DNA of 64,000 nt, taken from NCBI GenBank assembly GCA_015179025.1, contig WHUX01000145.1, forward strand, positions 62,001 through 126,000. The letters are read 5' to 3'. Positions 10,418 through 20,872 of this stretch are shown here, one piece after another. The translations under genes and the position numbers were made by a program. The number at the start of each line of letters is the position of its first letter. Positions within the stretch are counted from its first letter, which is position 1. The notes under the pieces were generated by a model that saw nothing but the letters and a program-made list of their open reading frames with translations, was not told the origin of the DNA and searched no databases. The DNA is from Terfezia claveryi. Lineage: Eukaryota; Ascomycota; Pezizomycetes; Pezizales; Pezizaceae.

Positions 10418-10843
10418 TTATCCGCCCCACAACGCTACCTCGAACTTCCAGTCATTATATCTGCCCATCTTGACCGGCGCCCTGTTTCCCCACTTGATCT
10501 TCATTCCCACATTTTCCTTTTCCAACACCTTCCAAACTTCTCCGTCGTCCTCCCCGACCAGGTATCTGATGATAACTGGCATAGCTACCCTGTTGGTGAC
10601 CCATACCCGTTCTACCTTCTCCCTGCCAAACACCGCCATCACCTGTTCTGTCAACCAGTCTAGGACTTGCTCCGAGAGGACGTCTGTAGGGACTGCCTCT
10701 ATCCTCCATACCGTTTCCCGATTTGAGACCTGGTTGTCTCCTCTTGCCTCTACCTTCCATGGTCTCCTGCCCAAGCTAATCAACTTCTCCCTCAGACCAG
10801 CGTCCAGTGCACAAAGGGATGATGAATGCACCCAGCAATGCAA
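10418..10843 (-). pseudogene. Unrecognised ORF fragment, 141 aa
   Basis: The minus-strand translation has natural composition (WKVEARGDNQVSNRETVWRI, then TDVLSEQVLDWLTEQVM, and a basic/aromatic end). The opposite-strand frame 10302-10940 reads as a serine/threonine/proline-rich shadow. I do not recognise a family. The ORF begins at a junction with the P-loop gene fragment, so its first codons are probably not original. It may be an internal part of a transposon protein or a host gene cut by rearrangement. Confidence 0.35.
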
Positions 10844-10849
10844 GGTCTA

Positions 10850-11591
10850 CACAAGTGGTCAGGGCAGAATAGAAGGGAGAGCTTTTGTTCTTCATCGAGG
10901 GGACATTTCAGCACTTGTGAAAGCATTCGGGTGCTTATGATGGACTTAACTCCTTTCACAATCTCCAGTCTAAGGGGAGTTTTACCATTCTCCAAGGTGA
11001 TGTGAAACACTTTTGCCTTCTCCAACCTATCTTTTACCTTCTGTGATTTGGCAAATTCCATCAACATATCATGGAATTCTTTCCCGCTCTTGGATTTCCC
11101 AGTTCCGGCACCATTAAGCATCAGAAACAATGGTGCATTATTTTTGCTAAGACATTGGATTTTAAAGGCCTTATGCTGAACTTCAAGTGCTTTCCTAATC
11201 AGCTCTCTCCAATTTTCCGGACGCTGATATTCCCAAGTGTATCCAGCACCGGAAAGAAAAGTGTTGCCTTTTGGCGGGTGGTACTTTAACCTTGTGAAAG
11301 GTTAGTAGAGGTATACTCAAAACTGGCTGTATTCCCATACGTTTTCTTGATGCCCTCATAAGATCCTAAAGTAGTTGGTAATAGTTAGCTGTGGAGTCTG
11401 CAATTAAAAATGACATAAGTGTCACTCACCAAATGGAAGGAAGAGGAAGAACCAAATCTTCTCAGTGTAAGAGGTAGTACATGTAAGTGAGGAATCCCGT
11501 CTCCTAAATCACTCGAGCATATTCTTAAGGTCTTTCTGAGGATCGAGCAGCATGGCATCTTTATAGTCTTTGTCACTATATTTGGCCATGA
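10850..11591 (-). pseudogene. Second P-loop NTPase (Crinkler-like) gene fragment
   Basis: On the minus strand a start-like frame at 11591 (MAKYSDKDYKDAMLLDPQKD) is followed by a possible intron beginning GTGAGT and ending near CTAAC...TTTAG (about 64 nt). A further frame contains WEYQRPENWRELI and then a P-loop, LNGAGTGKSKSGKEF. Frame changes and an in-frame stop occur between these pieces. The tail switches into unrelated sequence at about 10850. GAGTGKS followed by a helical segment is common in NTPase modules of Crinkler-type proteins; this identity is tentative. Only the N-terminal half of the NTPase remains, with no Walker B visible. Confidence 0.5.
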
Positions 11592-11599
11592 TGGTGAGT

Positions 11600-12160
11600 T
11601 AAGCAGGATCATAACCTCCCAGCGTATAAGGCATTTTTCTTTACATTGCCTCCCTGAGGTTGTCTACATCGTCAAGCCCCACTAATGACACTTTAGTCCA
11701 TAAACTTTCTGGGTTGGCAGTTCGGAACCAAGCCTAGGTCTGCATGTTTGATTTGGCAAATAGGTTGTGATAGGGTGAGATGGTATAGGAGATGGAAGCG
11801 GGGAAGCAAAGAGGAAAAAGGGATGACTCAGTAAGATAGAACTAGGAACTGGAGAAGATAAAAAGAACTACACTCAGAATGGATCTCAACAGAATGAATC
11901 TCAGCATTCTGTCTATCTAATGCTCATGAAGAAGAAGAAGAAGAAGGAGAAGAAGAGTGGAGAGCTAGCTAGCCTGGTTGGTATCTAGCTGCAAACGCCA
12001 GACTAAGAAACCTTATACATGTTCCCCACACTTTAGGCTTTGAATTTTCCATGACCTACCTCCATCTTAAATGTTAGCCAACTAGACTACTTAAAAGTAA
12101 TCAATATATATCAGAGGGGCATAAGGGGAGGCCACATGAACCAGGTTAGATGTCACTGCA
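11600..12160. other. Intergenic; GAA-rich microsatellite
   Basis: No gene recognised. A GAAGAAGAAG-type tract lies at about 11928-11955. The phrase CTAGCCTGGTTGGTATCTAG at about 11969 resembles short phrases elsewhere in the window but is not a defined repeat. Confidence 0.35.
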
Positions 12161-12334
12161 ATGATCTTTGGGAATTTCACGATCATAATCAATACCTACC
12201 TCGATGGAGAGATTCAGGCCAACTCCTTCCAACTAATCTACGCTACATTAGAGGAGGTTGAGTCTGAACTCGCAATTGATGAGCGAGTTTGGGAGGTGGC
12301 GAGGAGGTTTGGAATTAGAATCCATGGGAATTGA
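12161..12334 (+). CDS. Possible small protein, 57 aa
   Basis: ATG at 12161 opens a frame to TGA at 12332. The translation includes TYLDGEIQANSFQLIYATLE and a helical, charged end (IDERVWEVARRFGIRIHGN). Its composition is protein-like, unlike neighbouring shadows. There is no recognisable domain or flanking operon-like context. It may also be an isolated exon or a gene relic. Confidence 0.25.
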   Translation: MIFGNFTIIINTYLDGEIQANSFQLIYATLEEVESELAIDERVWEVARRFGIRIHGN

Positions 12335-13086
12335 GGGAGCGGTTAGCTGTACCTCTGCGCTTGCTTGGCTTCATAAATAACTATGAACTTGAATTAGAGT
12401 CAAAAAAATATTCTCCGTAGTATAGTGTACCGTCATGATGTATCAATTGAATAGTAGTATAGTTGTGATCGAAGGTCTGCCATACACCAGTGGTGTACTG
12501 CGTTTTCTGCTCCTCACGCCTTCCTAGCGTCAAGATTTCAAGATTTCAAGATTTCAACAGATTGGGCATTCGCTTACTAGGATTAGGTGAGATACCAAAC
12601 TTTTAGTTGAAAGTCCCTAATATGTCTCTATAGATTGGGGGGGGATACATGTATGAAATTTAAGGGGCTAGAACGGCTCTGGGGTTGAATTAGGCCCATC
12701 ACTCGAGGATGCATCCTCTCCTCATATACTAGATAGTATCAATGATTTACTATTAATAAAAAATGGGGATTTCAATGGCACGAGACTACGAGCTTTAACA
12801 CTTCATGTTTTTCGGGATATTGTTTTGTGGACTACATATGGTCTACTCTGGTTAGCCTGGGTCGCGGATCTCTCTCTGGCCGTTATTGGCGGTTCATTAG
12901 GAGTCTCATTTATTTAAAGGCATCTATGAATCTATGACCATAGACTGAAGAATACGAGGCATCCCATCCACCCTGCCATATTTAAGCTTCAGATCGCCAG
13001 GTTAGTACTCTGCCGTGGGAAAGTCTCCCACCGCAGCACGCAATGGGTATTCAGAATTTTTGACTTATAGAAATAGAGCTATATAG
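12335..13086. other. Intergenic; short tandem and hairpin repeats
   Basis: CAAGATTT is repeated in tandem three times near 12532-12558. A hairpin (CTGCCGTGGGA ... TCCCACCGCAG) at 13010-13038 matches the one at 8583-8625. No gene recognised. Confidence 0.4.
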
Positions 13087-13383
13087 AAAGTCATTATTGT
13101 TCATCACCTATCATACATACTTCAGCCATTTTGTACTTTTAGACTATATCACTGGCAGCTGGTTATTCAGTATTTTGATCCTCCTCGGCCTTTATATCCT
13201 CTGCAGCCTCTTGAGCAATACCAGCAGCTACTTCAATTTCTTGAGAATGATGAAGCCAACATTCCAAAGAAACTGTATATATCAAGAGAAAAAAGCTTCA
13301 AAGCCTTTTGTGAAACGCTATCAGCACCTGCTCTTTACAAAACTCACCAGGTCATTGCATACATACCTCCAGTCTCAATTTGA
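13087..13383 (+). pseudogene. Open segment without ATG, possible exon or gene relic
   Basis: The frame beginning after TAG at 13084 stays open for 98 codons to TGA at 13381. It contains a protein-like stretch (PLEQYQQLLQFLENDEANIP, then SREKSFKAFCETLSAPALYK). An ATG-initiated frame over the same bases (13097-13486) reads as hydrophobic and irregular and is probably the shadow. Acceptor-like CAG sites at about 13122 and 13170 would allow it to be an internal exon. Family unknown. Confidence 0.3.
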
Positions 13384-13615
13384 TAGCGCTATATGCACTC
13401 GGAGCGAAAAAAAAGTGAAAAACCGGAGCTTTAAGGTACCAGACTCTCCTCAGGGACGAGAGCAGACTAAAGTTTCAATTTCATGAGTGATTTCATGAAT
13501 TCATGCCGATAGATCTAGATAAACACTTGCAATGGCCTGGTAGCCCTCTGAACACCTAGTTTTCAGAGATATCTTCACTACGCCCGCAACCCACACATCC
13601 ACACTCCATTGCGGC

Positions 13616-14390
13616 CTACCGGGTTGATTGGTTTTCAGGTCCATCGCCCTCTCCAATGTCACAATCCCCACCATCCCCACTCTCCCCAAGATATAATTCT
13701 TCCCCTAAAAAGTTTCCCGCATCTTCTATGAGCACCCAATATGGAGTTGCAGCAACCCAGGCTGGAAAGACGGAAATATTCTTTGCCACAACCATTCCCA
13801 GTGCCTCGTACCCGTCATCAGCATTGCTACGGAACACCATTGAACCACTGTCCCCTAGGTCGGCAAAATGTTCTCCCACCCTAGCCCCACTGGCTAGGAT
13901 CATAATCTCGCTTGTCTCCTCACCCCATGCCAAATCACGATCCCGACACCATTGGCTTTCCCGTCAGTTTTGGCGGTAGTTCGCCCGATTTTTGTGACAA
14001 TGTCGCCTGGTCGAAAATCACCTACTGCTGTTACTGGTCCATCTATGGCTACTCCACTCAGGCTCACCCAGTTTCCGCCGTGCCTAGATACTCACCATGT
14101 ATTAGCATATCTAATTCTCCCCATAAATTATATCAACCTCACCGTTCAGGAGAGACTTGGAAAATCGCAAAATCTAGGTGTGATTTTGCCTGCGGAAGGA
14201 CCGCAAACTTTGCATAGGGTGGGAGGCGTAGGTTGTGACGTTCGAGGAACAGCGCATTATTATGTAGGCTTCCATCTATCACCCTTCCGAGAGGTGGCCC
14301 AGACAGCGTCACGACTCTTCCATCAGCAAGTGGTACTCCACTGGGATTCTCACGAAGAGAGTACTGTGCGAGCAAAGATTTGAGGGTTGT
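13616..14390 (-). pseudogene. Trypsin-fold serine protease-like remnant
   Basis: The minus-strand ORF 13933-13616 contains HFADLGDSGSMVF, the GDSGS nucleophile motif of PA-clan (trypsin-like) proteases, followed by ALGMVVA. The upstream frame includes a beta-rich segment (GDFRPGDIVTKIGRTTAKT), as expected between the Asp and Ser motifs. Another piece (14139-14390) encodes the more N-terminal part. At least two frame breaks and a stop separate the pieces. The apparent start MNNPTT at 14402 is borrowed from the tandem array that truncates the gene. The catalytic His region is not identifiable. Fungal intracellular proteases of this type exist, but the substrate is unknown. Confidence 0.55.
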
Positions 14391-14932
14391 CGGGTTGTTC
14401 ATATTGAGTGCTTTCCTGCTTATTCGTCTTGTTCATATAGAGGGTTGTCGGGCTGTTCATATTGAGTATTTTCCTGCTTATTCGTCTTGTTCATATAGAG
14501 GGTTGTCGGGTTGTTCATATTGAGTGCTTTCCTGCTTATGTGCTTTCCTGCTTATTCATCTTGTTCATGGTGCGAATTAGCAGGAAAACACACAATATGA
14601 ACAGCCCGACAACCCTCTATATGAACAAGACGAATAAGCAGGAAAATACTCAATATGAACAGCCCGACAACCCTCTATATGAACAAGACGAATAAGCAGG
14701 AAAATACTCAATATGAACAAGACGAATAAGCAGGAAAGCACTCAATATGAACAACCCGACAACCCTCAATATGAACAAGACGACAACCCTCTATATGAAC
14801 AAGACGAATAAGCAGAAAAGCACTCAATATGAACAACCCGACAACCCTCTATATGAACAAGACGAATAAGCAGGAAAACACTCAATATGAAGACGAATAA
14901 GCAGGAAAGCACTCAATATGAACAAGCCTGAA
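14391..14932. repeat. Inverted tandem array, about 58-bp unit
   Basis: Units of the form ACAACCCTCTATATGAACAA then GACGAATAAGCAGGAAA(A/G)CACTCAATATGAAC are repeated. Up to about 14575 they lie in the reverse-complement orientation; from there to 14932 they lie in the forward orientation, giving a large palindrome-like array. Units vary in length by internal deletion. The apparent ORF at 14462-14695 is only a translation of repeats. Confidence 0.85.
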
Positions 14933-15066
14933 CGTCTGAATTCCATGCCTCGATAGAGGCCACAAATGTATCAACTCCAGATACATCCCCAATGGAGGAG
15001 TTCCGTAGCTACAATGCACAGAAGCTGGCCCTTATTACCTGCACAGGTATAGTGCGCCTTAGCCGT

Positions 15067-15124
15067 GAGGGGTAGTGCGATCCCCGGGAGAACCGGGGAA
15101 GCTACCCTCCCGACACCTAGTCGG
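15067..15124 (+). ncRNA. Predicted structured RNA in LINE leader
   Basis: GAGGGGTAG (15067-15075) can pair with CTACCCTC (15102-15109). Inside, CCCCGG (15082-15087) pairs with CCGGGG (15093-15098) over a GAGAA loop. Next to it CCGAC (15110-15114) pairs with GTCGG (15120-15124). Compact nested stems at a retroelement 5' end recall self-cleaving or internal-initiation RNAs; the class is not identified. Confidence 0.4.
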
Positions 15125-15942
15125 TTTGTGGGGTAACTGGCAACCGGAAGAGGGGAAAAGGGTGTCGGATATCTTGCCAAAAACTAACCGACGTCCCAGC
15201 TACCAGTGGTTACGTACTGGGCCTTTTGTGCAAGTGCTAGCTGGGATGACAGGTCACCTCTCGTGCGCAAGTCCCCCCGGGGGCAAGGTATTCGTCCGCG
15301 TGCGACCTAAGTTACCTGGACACGCGGGTAGCGGATGCCGATGTAGCATTAGTTAGTAAGGTGTGGACTGGTGTTATCCGCTGACGCATTCAAAACGTTT
15401 CGCGGATTTCATCAGGTCATCTTGCCAGACCCTGAGGGCCATGGGTGTCACAGAGATACAGCTTCACAAAGAGACCGGGTCTGAAACACCATTTTCCATT
15501 GTGACAATCTCCCGACATACCTTGGCAGCCGGAAAGGAGCTAAAAACTCCCGAGCGGCAGTCACCATCTCGTAGGGGGTTGGTGGGCTCGACAGGACGGT
15601 TCTAAAGCCGGGGTCGGTCCCAGCGAGCCCCAGTTCTAGTCTTCGGTGGAGCCACTCGTGGGAACTCAACATCTAGGCAGTCTCAACTGTTACACTCCCC
15701 TTCGAGTCCTGGTGGGGGCCTCAGGAATTCGTCGCAGCGTGCTTCAACCCCTGCAGTGGTGAATGCGGAAGGTCGTCTTTCCCTGCGCAACTCAGGTACG
15801 TGCCACTCGACTGATAGTTTTAACTGCTACACCCGTCCTTCGAGTCCTGGTGGGGGCCCCTGACAGCCGAAGGCTGTCGAGGGTCGAAATGCACCTGGGG
15901 TCGGGTTAGGGCAGAGTCTTTCCCATTATACACACCACAATT

Positions 15943-16827
15943 ATGAACCCAACTTCCGAGAGGTCCAAAGAGTTGGGATATTGGGCAGGAGCTATCGCAG
16001 GAATCCTAGATGAAGGATGGAGGGTATGTTTTAGTGATGGCACAGGTCGCAGCGAGGGGGTGGCATGCGCAGTACACAGCACGGACTTTCGAGGCTATGC
16101 ACCCTCGACCTACGGAGAGTACCTAGGGAATCTGGCCACAGTGACAGACGGGGAACTGGCCGGCATCCTACTCGCAATCGAGACCGAGACATCCGAGATG
16201 ACGGCTATCCTATCCGACTCACAAGCAGCTATCCAAGCGGTCATTAATATGAGCAAAGGCCAACCCCCAAGGTCAGGCATCGAGAGCAGGATAAAATCGA
16301 GTCTAGTGGCACAAGCGGATACACGGGACTTCCAACTCGCATGGGTACGGGGACACATAGGGATCGAGGGCAACGAGAAAGCAGACCGCCACGCAGATTT
16401 TGAGTCTGTGCTGGGCCATAGCAGAGGCTCTCCTCGAACGGTCACTACAGGTGGCATCCGAGCAGCCTCCAAGGCCCTCCGGAAGGAAGCAAGGATAAGC
16501 GCAGGCTTCGGTACCCATTGGATCGCGAACTGGAGCCGTCAGGCATTTTCCGCCTTCACCTGGATGCGAACGGATCGGGGACCTCAGAAGTCCTGGCTGC
16601 ACCGCTTAGGCAAGGCCGACTCTGCTGCATGCAGCTGCGGCCATCCACTGGAAAACGGCCACCACATCACCTTTGAATGCCCCCGTCTTGACCGAGAAAG
16701 AATTCGTTGGTTGGGAGGCAAGAGTAGCTGGGAAGAGTTAGACAAACCGGAGTGGAGAAAGGAGGGAGAAGAGGCATACGAGGCCACGGGGGCGTTTTTC
16801 GAGCAGGTCCATAGCCTACTCAGGTAG
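15943..16827 (+). CDS. Stand-alone RNase H with C-terminal zinc motif (LINE-derived), 294 aa
   Basis: The ORF is uninterrupted. Four acidic positions of RNase H are visible in order: FSDGTGR, DGELAGI, LSDSQAAI and the end of GNEKADRHAD, with RGHIGIEGNE typical of the family. A C-terminal motif C-S-C-G-H-P-L-E-N-G-H-H-I-T-F-E-C corresponds to the gag-like/CCHC zinc motif at the end of Tad- and I-clade LINE polymerases. In intact LINEs this region would be the end of a much longer ORF2; here the ATG follows the leader directly. Either an internal deletion happened to leave an ORF, or the family is maintained in this form. It would degrade RNA in RNA:DNA hybrids. Confidence 0.75.
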   Translation: MNPTSERSKELGYWAGAIAGILDEGWRVCFSDGTGRSEGVACAVHSTDFRGYAPSTYGEYLGNLATVTDGELAGILLAIETETSEMTAILSDSQAAIQAVINMSKGQPPRSGIESRIKSSLVAQADTRDFQLAWVRGHIGIEGNEKADRHADFESVLGHSRGSPRTVTTGGIRAASKALRKEARISAGFGTHWIANWSRQAFSAFTWMRTDRGPQKSWLHRLGKADSAACSCGHPLENGHHITFECPRLDRERIRWLGGKSSWEELDKPEWRKEGEEAYEATGAFFEQVHSLLR

Positions 16828-16964
16828 AATCATTCGGAAAAGACGGGGAGGAGGAGAAGAGAAGGTACTTCAGGGCCCTAGGGCTCCTCCGGCTTTGCCG
16901 GTTCATGACAGCACGGGAGTCACATCACGATTTTCATTTATCTCTTTCTCTCTCCTTTTTAGGG

Positions 16965-17020
16965 TTCTTATAATTTTTCCACCGGCGAGAGTTCTTATAA
17001 TTTTTCCACCTGCGAGAGTT
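16965..17020 (+). repeat. Short tandem duplication in LINE 3' UTR
   Basis: GTTCTTATAATTTTTCCACC followed by GGCGAGA / TGCGAGA is present twice in tandem (unit about 29 bp). It lies in the 3' UTR between the RNase H ORF and the conserved terminal segment. Confidence 0.7.
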
Positions 17021-17307
17021 GGGGAGGGTTTCTTCGGGGCTCCGTTTGGAGTAGAGTTCGGGGAGGTCTTGAGATTTCTCCGGGGGGGGCTCCAGTCAGG
17101 GCTCTCGGGCTCATCCGACATTGTCGGTTAATGACAGCATGGGAGGTCCCCTTTTATGAATTTCCTTTGTTAATTGGTTTTTGTAGCGATGGACCTGGCA
17201 GCTTAACTTGCCCTGTCCTGAATCCACCCGGGCTTCCAGGTGGCTCCTCATAGACCCACGTCGGGTCTGCATAGGAGTACTGAGTATTTAAAAAAATTTA
17301 AAAAAAA

Positions 17308-18300
17308 TGCGCCTTAGCCGTGTGACCACGCTAGCAGGTAATGCCACTCCTGGCAGCTGCATGCGCTGCCAAGCAGCGTTGATTCCACGAATGTCTCCTA
17401 TCCACAGCTCGGATATCTGCATTTCCACAGCTCCGTTGTCTCCATTTCCACAGCTCCGATGTCTCCATTTGCTCTCGTTCCACGGCTCCGATATGTACTG
17501 TGCTTGATGGGTCTACGTTGGTGGGAGGCAGTATGGGCAGCGGTTGCCCCGCAATATGCCAAGGCGGACGAAGGTTCTAGCGCTGCCTCCGATGGGATCG
17601 GCTTTTATGTATATAAACATTTCACAATACTATTGACATTTTGCAATGCTTCTTTACGGTACGCTTCATTGGTCGTAATAGGCCTCTATTGTAGGGAGGC
17701 TAAAGATCCATCCGTTCCGGGCTGAACAACTAAAGGCCAGGTTAGAGAACCAAGCCACCCAGAAGGGTTGGGGTTGAACGCGCTCATAGGATGCCTGGGC
17801 GTTTGGGAGACACCCAAGATACCAGGAGCCATATGCTCAAGGGAGGTCATCCGGACGTCCTGAGGTAGGGGAAGGTCATCTGGACGCCATAAGCTGAAAA
17901 GCAGGTTATCGGGACGCCATGAGATGCCAGAGGTGGGATGACATGGCACAGGATGACATGGGATGCCAGAGGCACGGAAGGTAAGATTTGGGCGACCTCA
18001 GATGACAGTGGACGCCACATAAATCCTTCCTCATGTGTGGGAGACCTCAGATGACTGTGAGCGGCACGGGAGACGTTGACAGGACGGTGGACGCTACGGG
18101 AGACATCGAGAGAATGGAGTGTAAGTTGGGGACGACATCAAAAGACAGTGGACGCCGCAGGAGACATTGGCAGGACCGTGTCATCCGGACGCACCCATAG
18201 TGGCGTCCGGACGCCATATAAATCGTTCCTGATGTAGATTATAAAAGGTAGCGACTACGCTACCAGGTTTAGCACCAATTAGCTGAGGCATAAGATCATT
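17308..18300. repeat. GC-rich degenerate repeats, no gene
   Basis: Around 17395-17470, TCTCCATTTCCACAGCTCCG-like units of about 24 bp are repeated. From about 17690 to 18230, phrases such as GGACGCCA, GACCTCAGATGACAGTGGACG and CATCCGGACGC recur irregularly. The GGACGC vocabulary resembles the outer arms of the foldback elements. Frames here (17459-17725, 17686-17949) have no protein character. Confidence 0.5.
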
Positions 18301-19864
18301 AGCTTAGCACTAGATCATAAAAGGTAGTGACTACGCTAGCAGGTTTAGTGCTAAATTGCTGCGGTGGGAGACCCCGTAGGAATCCCTGGTGTTGTAGACC
18401 TTTTTGACTTCCGTTTTGTCTATGTTCACCACGATGATTGTAATGGTACTCCCATCCCAATGCCGATATTCCCCAAATCCCGAAACTATAGCATCTCTTG
18501 AAATTCCTCGTAGGTTAATAAGTACGAATAGGGGTATTCAATATAAAATAATCAAGCGATTAGATTGAAAATTGTAATCGACGTTCTAAGCCGATCAAGA
18601 TTGAGTGACCCTCGATCATAGGATTCAGTTGGTAGGTATCGCATTAAGATTGTCTCAGGAGATGCAATTCTGCGGGATAATGAGGGGTTGTGTACCCAGA
18701 CTAGGTAATTTCTTATCGATAAGTACCTATTTGTGGTTTAGCGCTAGTCTCATGCCAAGCCTATAGTCGACGCCAAAATATGCTTATTTACTATATGGGA
18801 CTAGTGAATGTATGTTTCACCTCTAGCATGTAGCTTGAATATTACTTAAGAATAGGGCAATTCTAAAATGCCCCCATTATTAAGTAATGTATATGGTAGG
18901 GCAATCCCACCTATGCTAAAATAACTTCTTGGCATATATTATGTCTTTAGGCTGGATAGCAAAGACTGTTCATATGCACAAACTATAGTCTTCTGTATTG
19001 ATAATAAAGACTAATATATGCTGTGCAATATTTGTCTTCCATATTGATAATAAAGACTACTACATGCCATGCAATATTTGTCTTCCATATTGATAATAAA
19101 GACTGCTACATGCTATATAATATTTGTCTTCTATATTGATAATAAAGACTACTACATACCGTACAATATTTGTCTTTAAGCTGGAAATGTAGACTATCTT
19201 ACTTATTTAATAACATTATAATTATTTCACCTTCTACTCAGTACTTGAAGATTTCATGTTATATGCTCGATTTGAGTATTGCTATTACCATAATATAATA
19301 GCTTCAACTCTATAATTACAATTAAAAATGCTGACTACTATTTTCTTCTCTATAGTCAATACTGCTTCTATTGCGTTTTCTACTCCAATTACGAAATTAA
19401 GATCAAGTAATTAAGACAATCTGTATTTTTCTCCCACTACCTTGGGCTAAGTGCTCTTGACAAGTCAAGTAACTACTATATACATCTTGGCCTATTGACT
19501 CTATATAAATTAATATGACTGTCAATGAATATATAATGTAATATAATTTCAAGGAGTAAACAAATCTACTTAAAAGATATTGAGTGATGTTATATACACT
19601 AATATGTATGACCTGAATTATTGGTAGAGTATGATATGATATATGTGTTTATATGATGGCATATTCCTACCTGGTTTTTTTAGCAAACTATACATAGCAT
19701 GATTGTATATATGTGTAAATTATTGCTTAGGTAGGTTGTTGACTGTTTATTTCTTTCTTCTCCTTTACCTAAACTTGGTATTCATATAGTATACACACAT
19801 CTCTACACCACCATGCCCTATACATCTTTATCACCATGATCTCTGTATACAACACAATGATCGA
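18301..19864. other. AT-rich intergenic sequence with tandem repeat
   Basis: No gene recognised. A 46-bp unit (GTCTTCCATATTGATAATAA, then AGACT...) is repeated four times at 18988-19171. A copy of the AGTCTCATGCCAAG word seen near the left end of the window lies at about 18748. The remainder is AT-rich, consistent with old mutated repeats. Confidence 0.5.
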
Positions 19865-20245
19865 TATCAGTAAAAAAAAATATGCATCAGGATGTACCAC
19901 TAAGCATCTGGACATGAGTTTGTATCCTGTGCATCCTGTGCATCTAGATGCACTAGAACATTGCCCCTCGCCTATGACGCAACACCAATACTAGGCAGTT
20001 GCTCTCGCATCTGGACGCACTGGAACGTTGCTCCCTCGCCTGGGATGCAACACTAATGCTGGGCAGTTGATCTCGCATCTAGGACGCACTGGAATGTTGC
20101 CCCCATACCTGGGACACAAGTATACATGCAACCTTTGTCCCGACGTACTTAGTAGGTAAACACAACCTGCTTACAGCTTGCATCTGCTATGTTCTTATAC
20201 TAGCCAGCTATGTAGCTAGGTTTGCAACTTTTGAATATGTATGCA

Positions 20246-20872
20246 TGTAAGGAAGTAGCTTACTCATACCCTATGACTAACCTTCTCCCTCACAAATATA
20301 TTTCTTATGTATTTTCTTACTTAGCAAGTATCTCAAAACACACAACATTTTGTGTGCTGTCTGCCTTGCTAATATTTCACATGCTTTCATACTTTCACAT
20401 GCCATCACATACTTTTACATATATAAGTCAAAGTTAAGACTTAACCTATTTTGTACTAGATAGTATTTGGAAGTACTATCTAGAAGATCAGATGATGTTG
20501 ATTTCAATTACATGTAAGGGTCAGATGATAGTGCACTGCCTCAGCACTGCCCCAGCACTGCCCCATTAGAAACACATATAGTCCCCTAAATTTCCTTTCA
20601 GTTGGACAGACAGTTAGAACTCAGAACATAGTTAGAGTACAATCAATATAGAAGTTCCACTGGTTAATTCTCTAAGTGCCTTTAGCACTCCTATACTACT
20701 TTACTTATTACAGTAATTTTATGCTATTGATAATAACTTTAATAGTGAGACTAAACAATACACTATTAGTAATCTACTTTGTAGTATACATTACTAGTCT
20801 AAGATTATCTAATTAGATTAGATCCTTATCTAATCTAATCTGATTGTCCAGTCCCCCTTACAACACATTACA
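20246..20872 (+). repeat. 5' LTR of A1 (627 bp)
   Basis: It begins TGTAAGGAAGT and ends CACATTACA. It contains a hairpin (AGATAGTATTTGGAAGTACTATCT near 20459) and tandem CAGCACTGCCC words near 20540-20570. It is followed by a T-run and AACCTAAGAACTTG, where a primer-binding site would be expected; I could not match it to a tRNA. Confidence 0.85.

Larger units (their letters stand above)
14985..17307 (+). mobile_element. Non-autonomous LINE derivative (structured 5' region, RNase H ORF, A-rich tail)
   Basis: The unit consists of a GC-rich structured leader, a duplicated CCTTCGAGTCCTGGTGGGGG block (about 15700 and 15837), an intact RNase H ORF, a long 3' UTR and an A-rich end (TTTAAAAAAATTTAAAAAAA at about 17287-17306). 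Endonuclease and reverse transcriptase are absent. Its 3' tail is shared with the truncated copy at 1171-1695. The word TGCGCCTTAGCCGTG occurs both near the 5' end (about 15054) and directly after the A-rich tail (about 17307), so it may mark the family's 5' start and hint at head-to-tail copies. The 5' boundary is uncertain. Confidence 0.65.

Noticed and set aside
10302..10940. 212-aa plus-strand ORF
   Set aside because: The composition is low-complexity Ser/Thr/Pro and the minus strand over the same bases reads as a more natural protein, next to a P-loop fragment also on the minus strand.
14391..14932. CRISPR-like array
   Set aside because: The units are contiguous tandem repeats with an orientation switch; there are no unique spacers and the context is eukaryotic.
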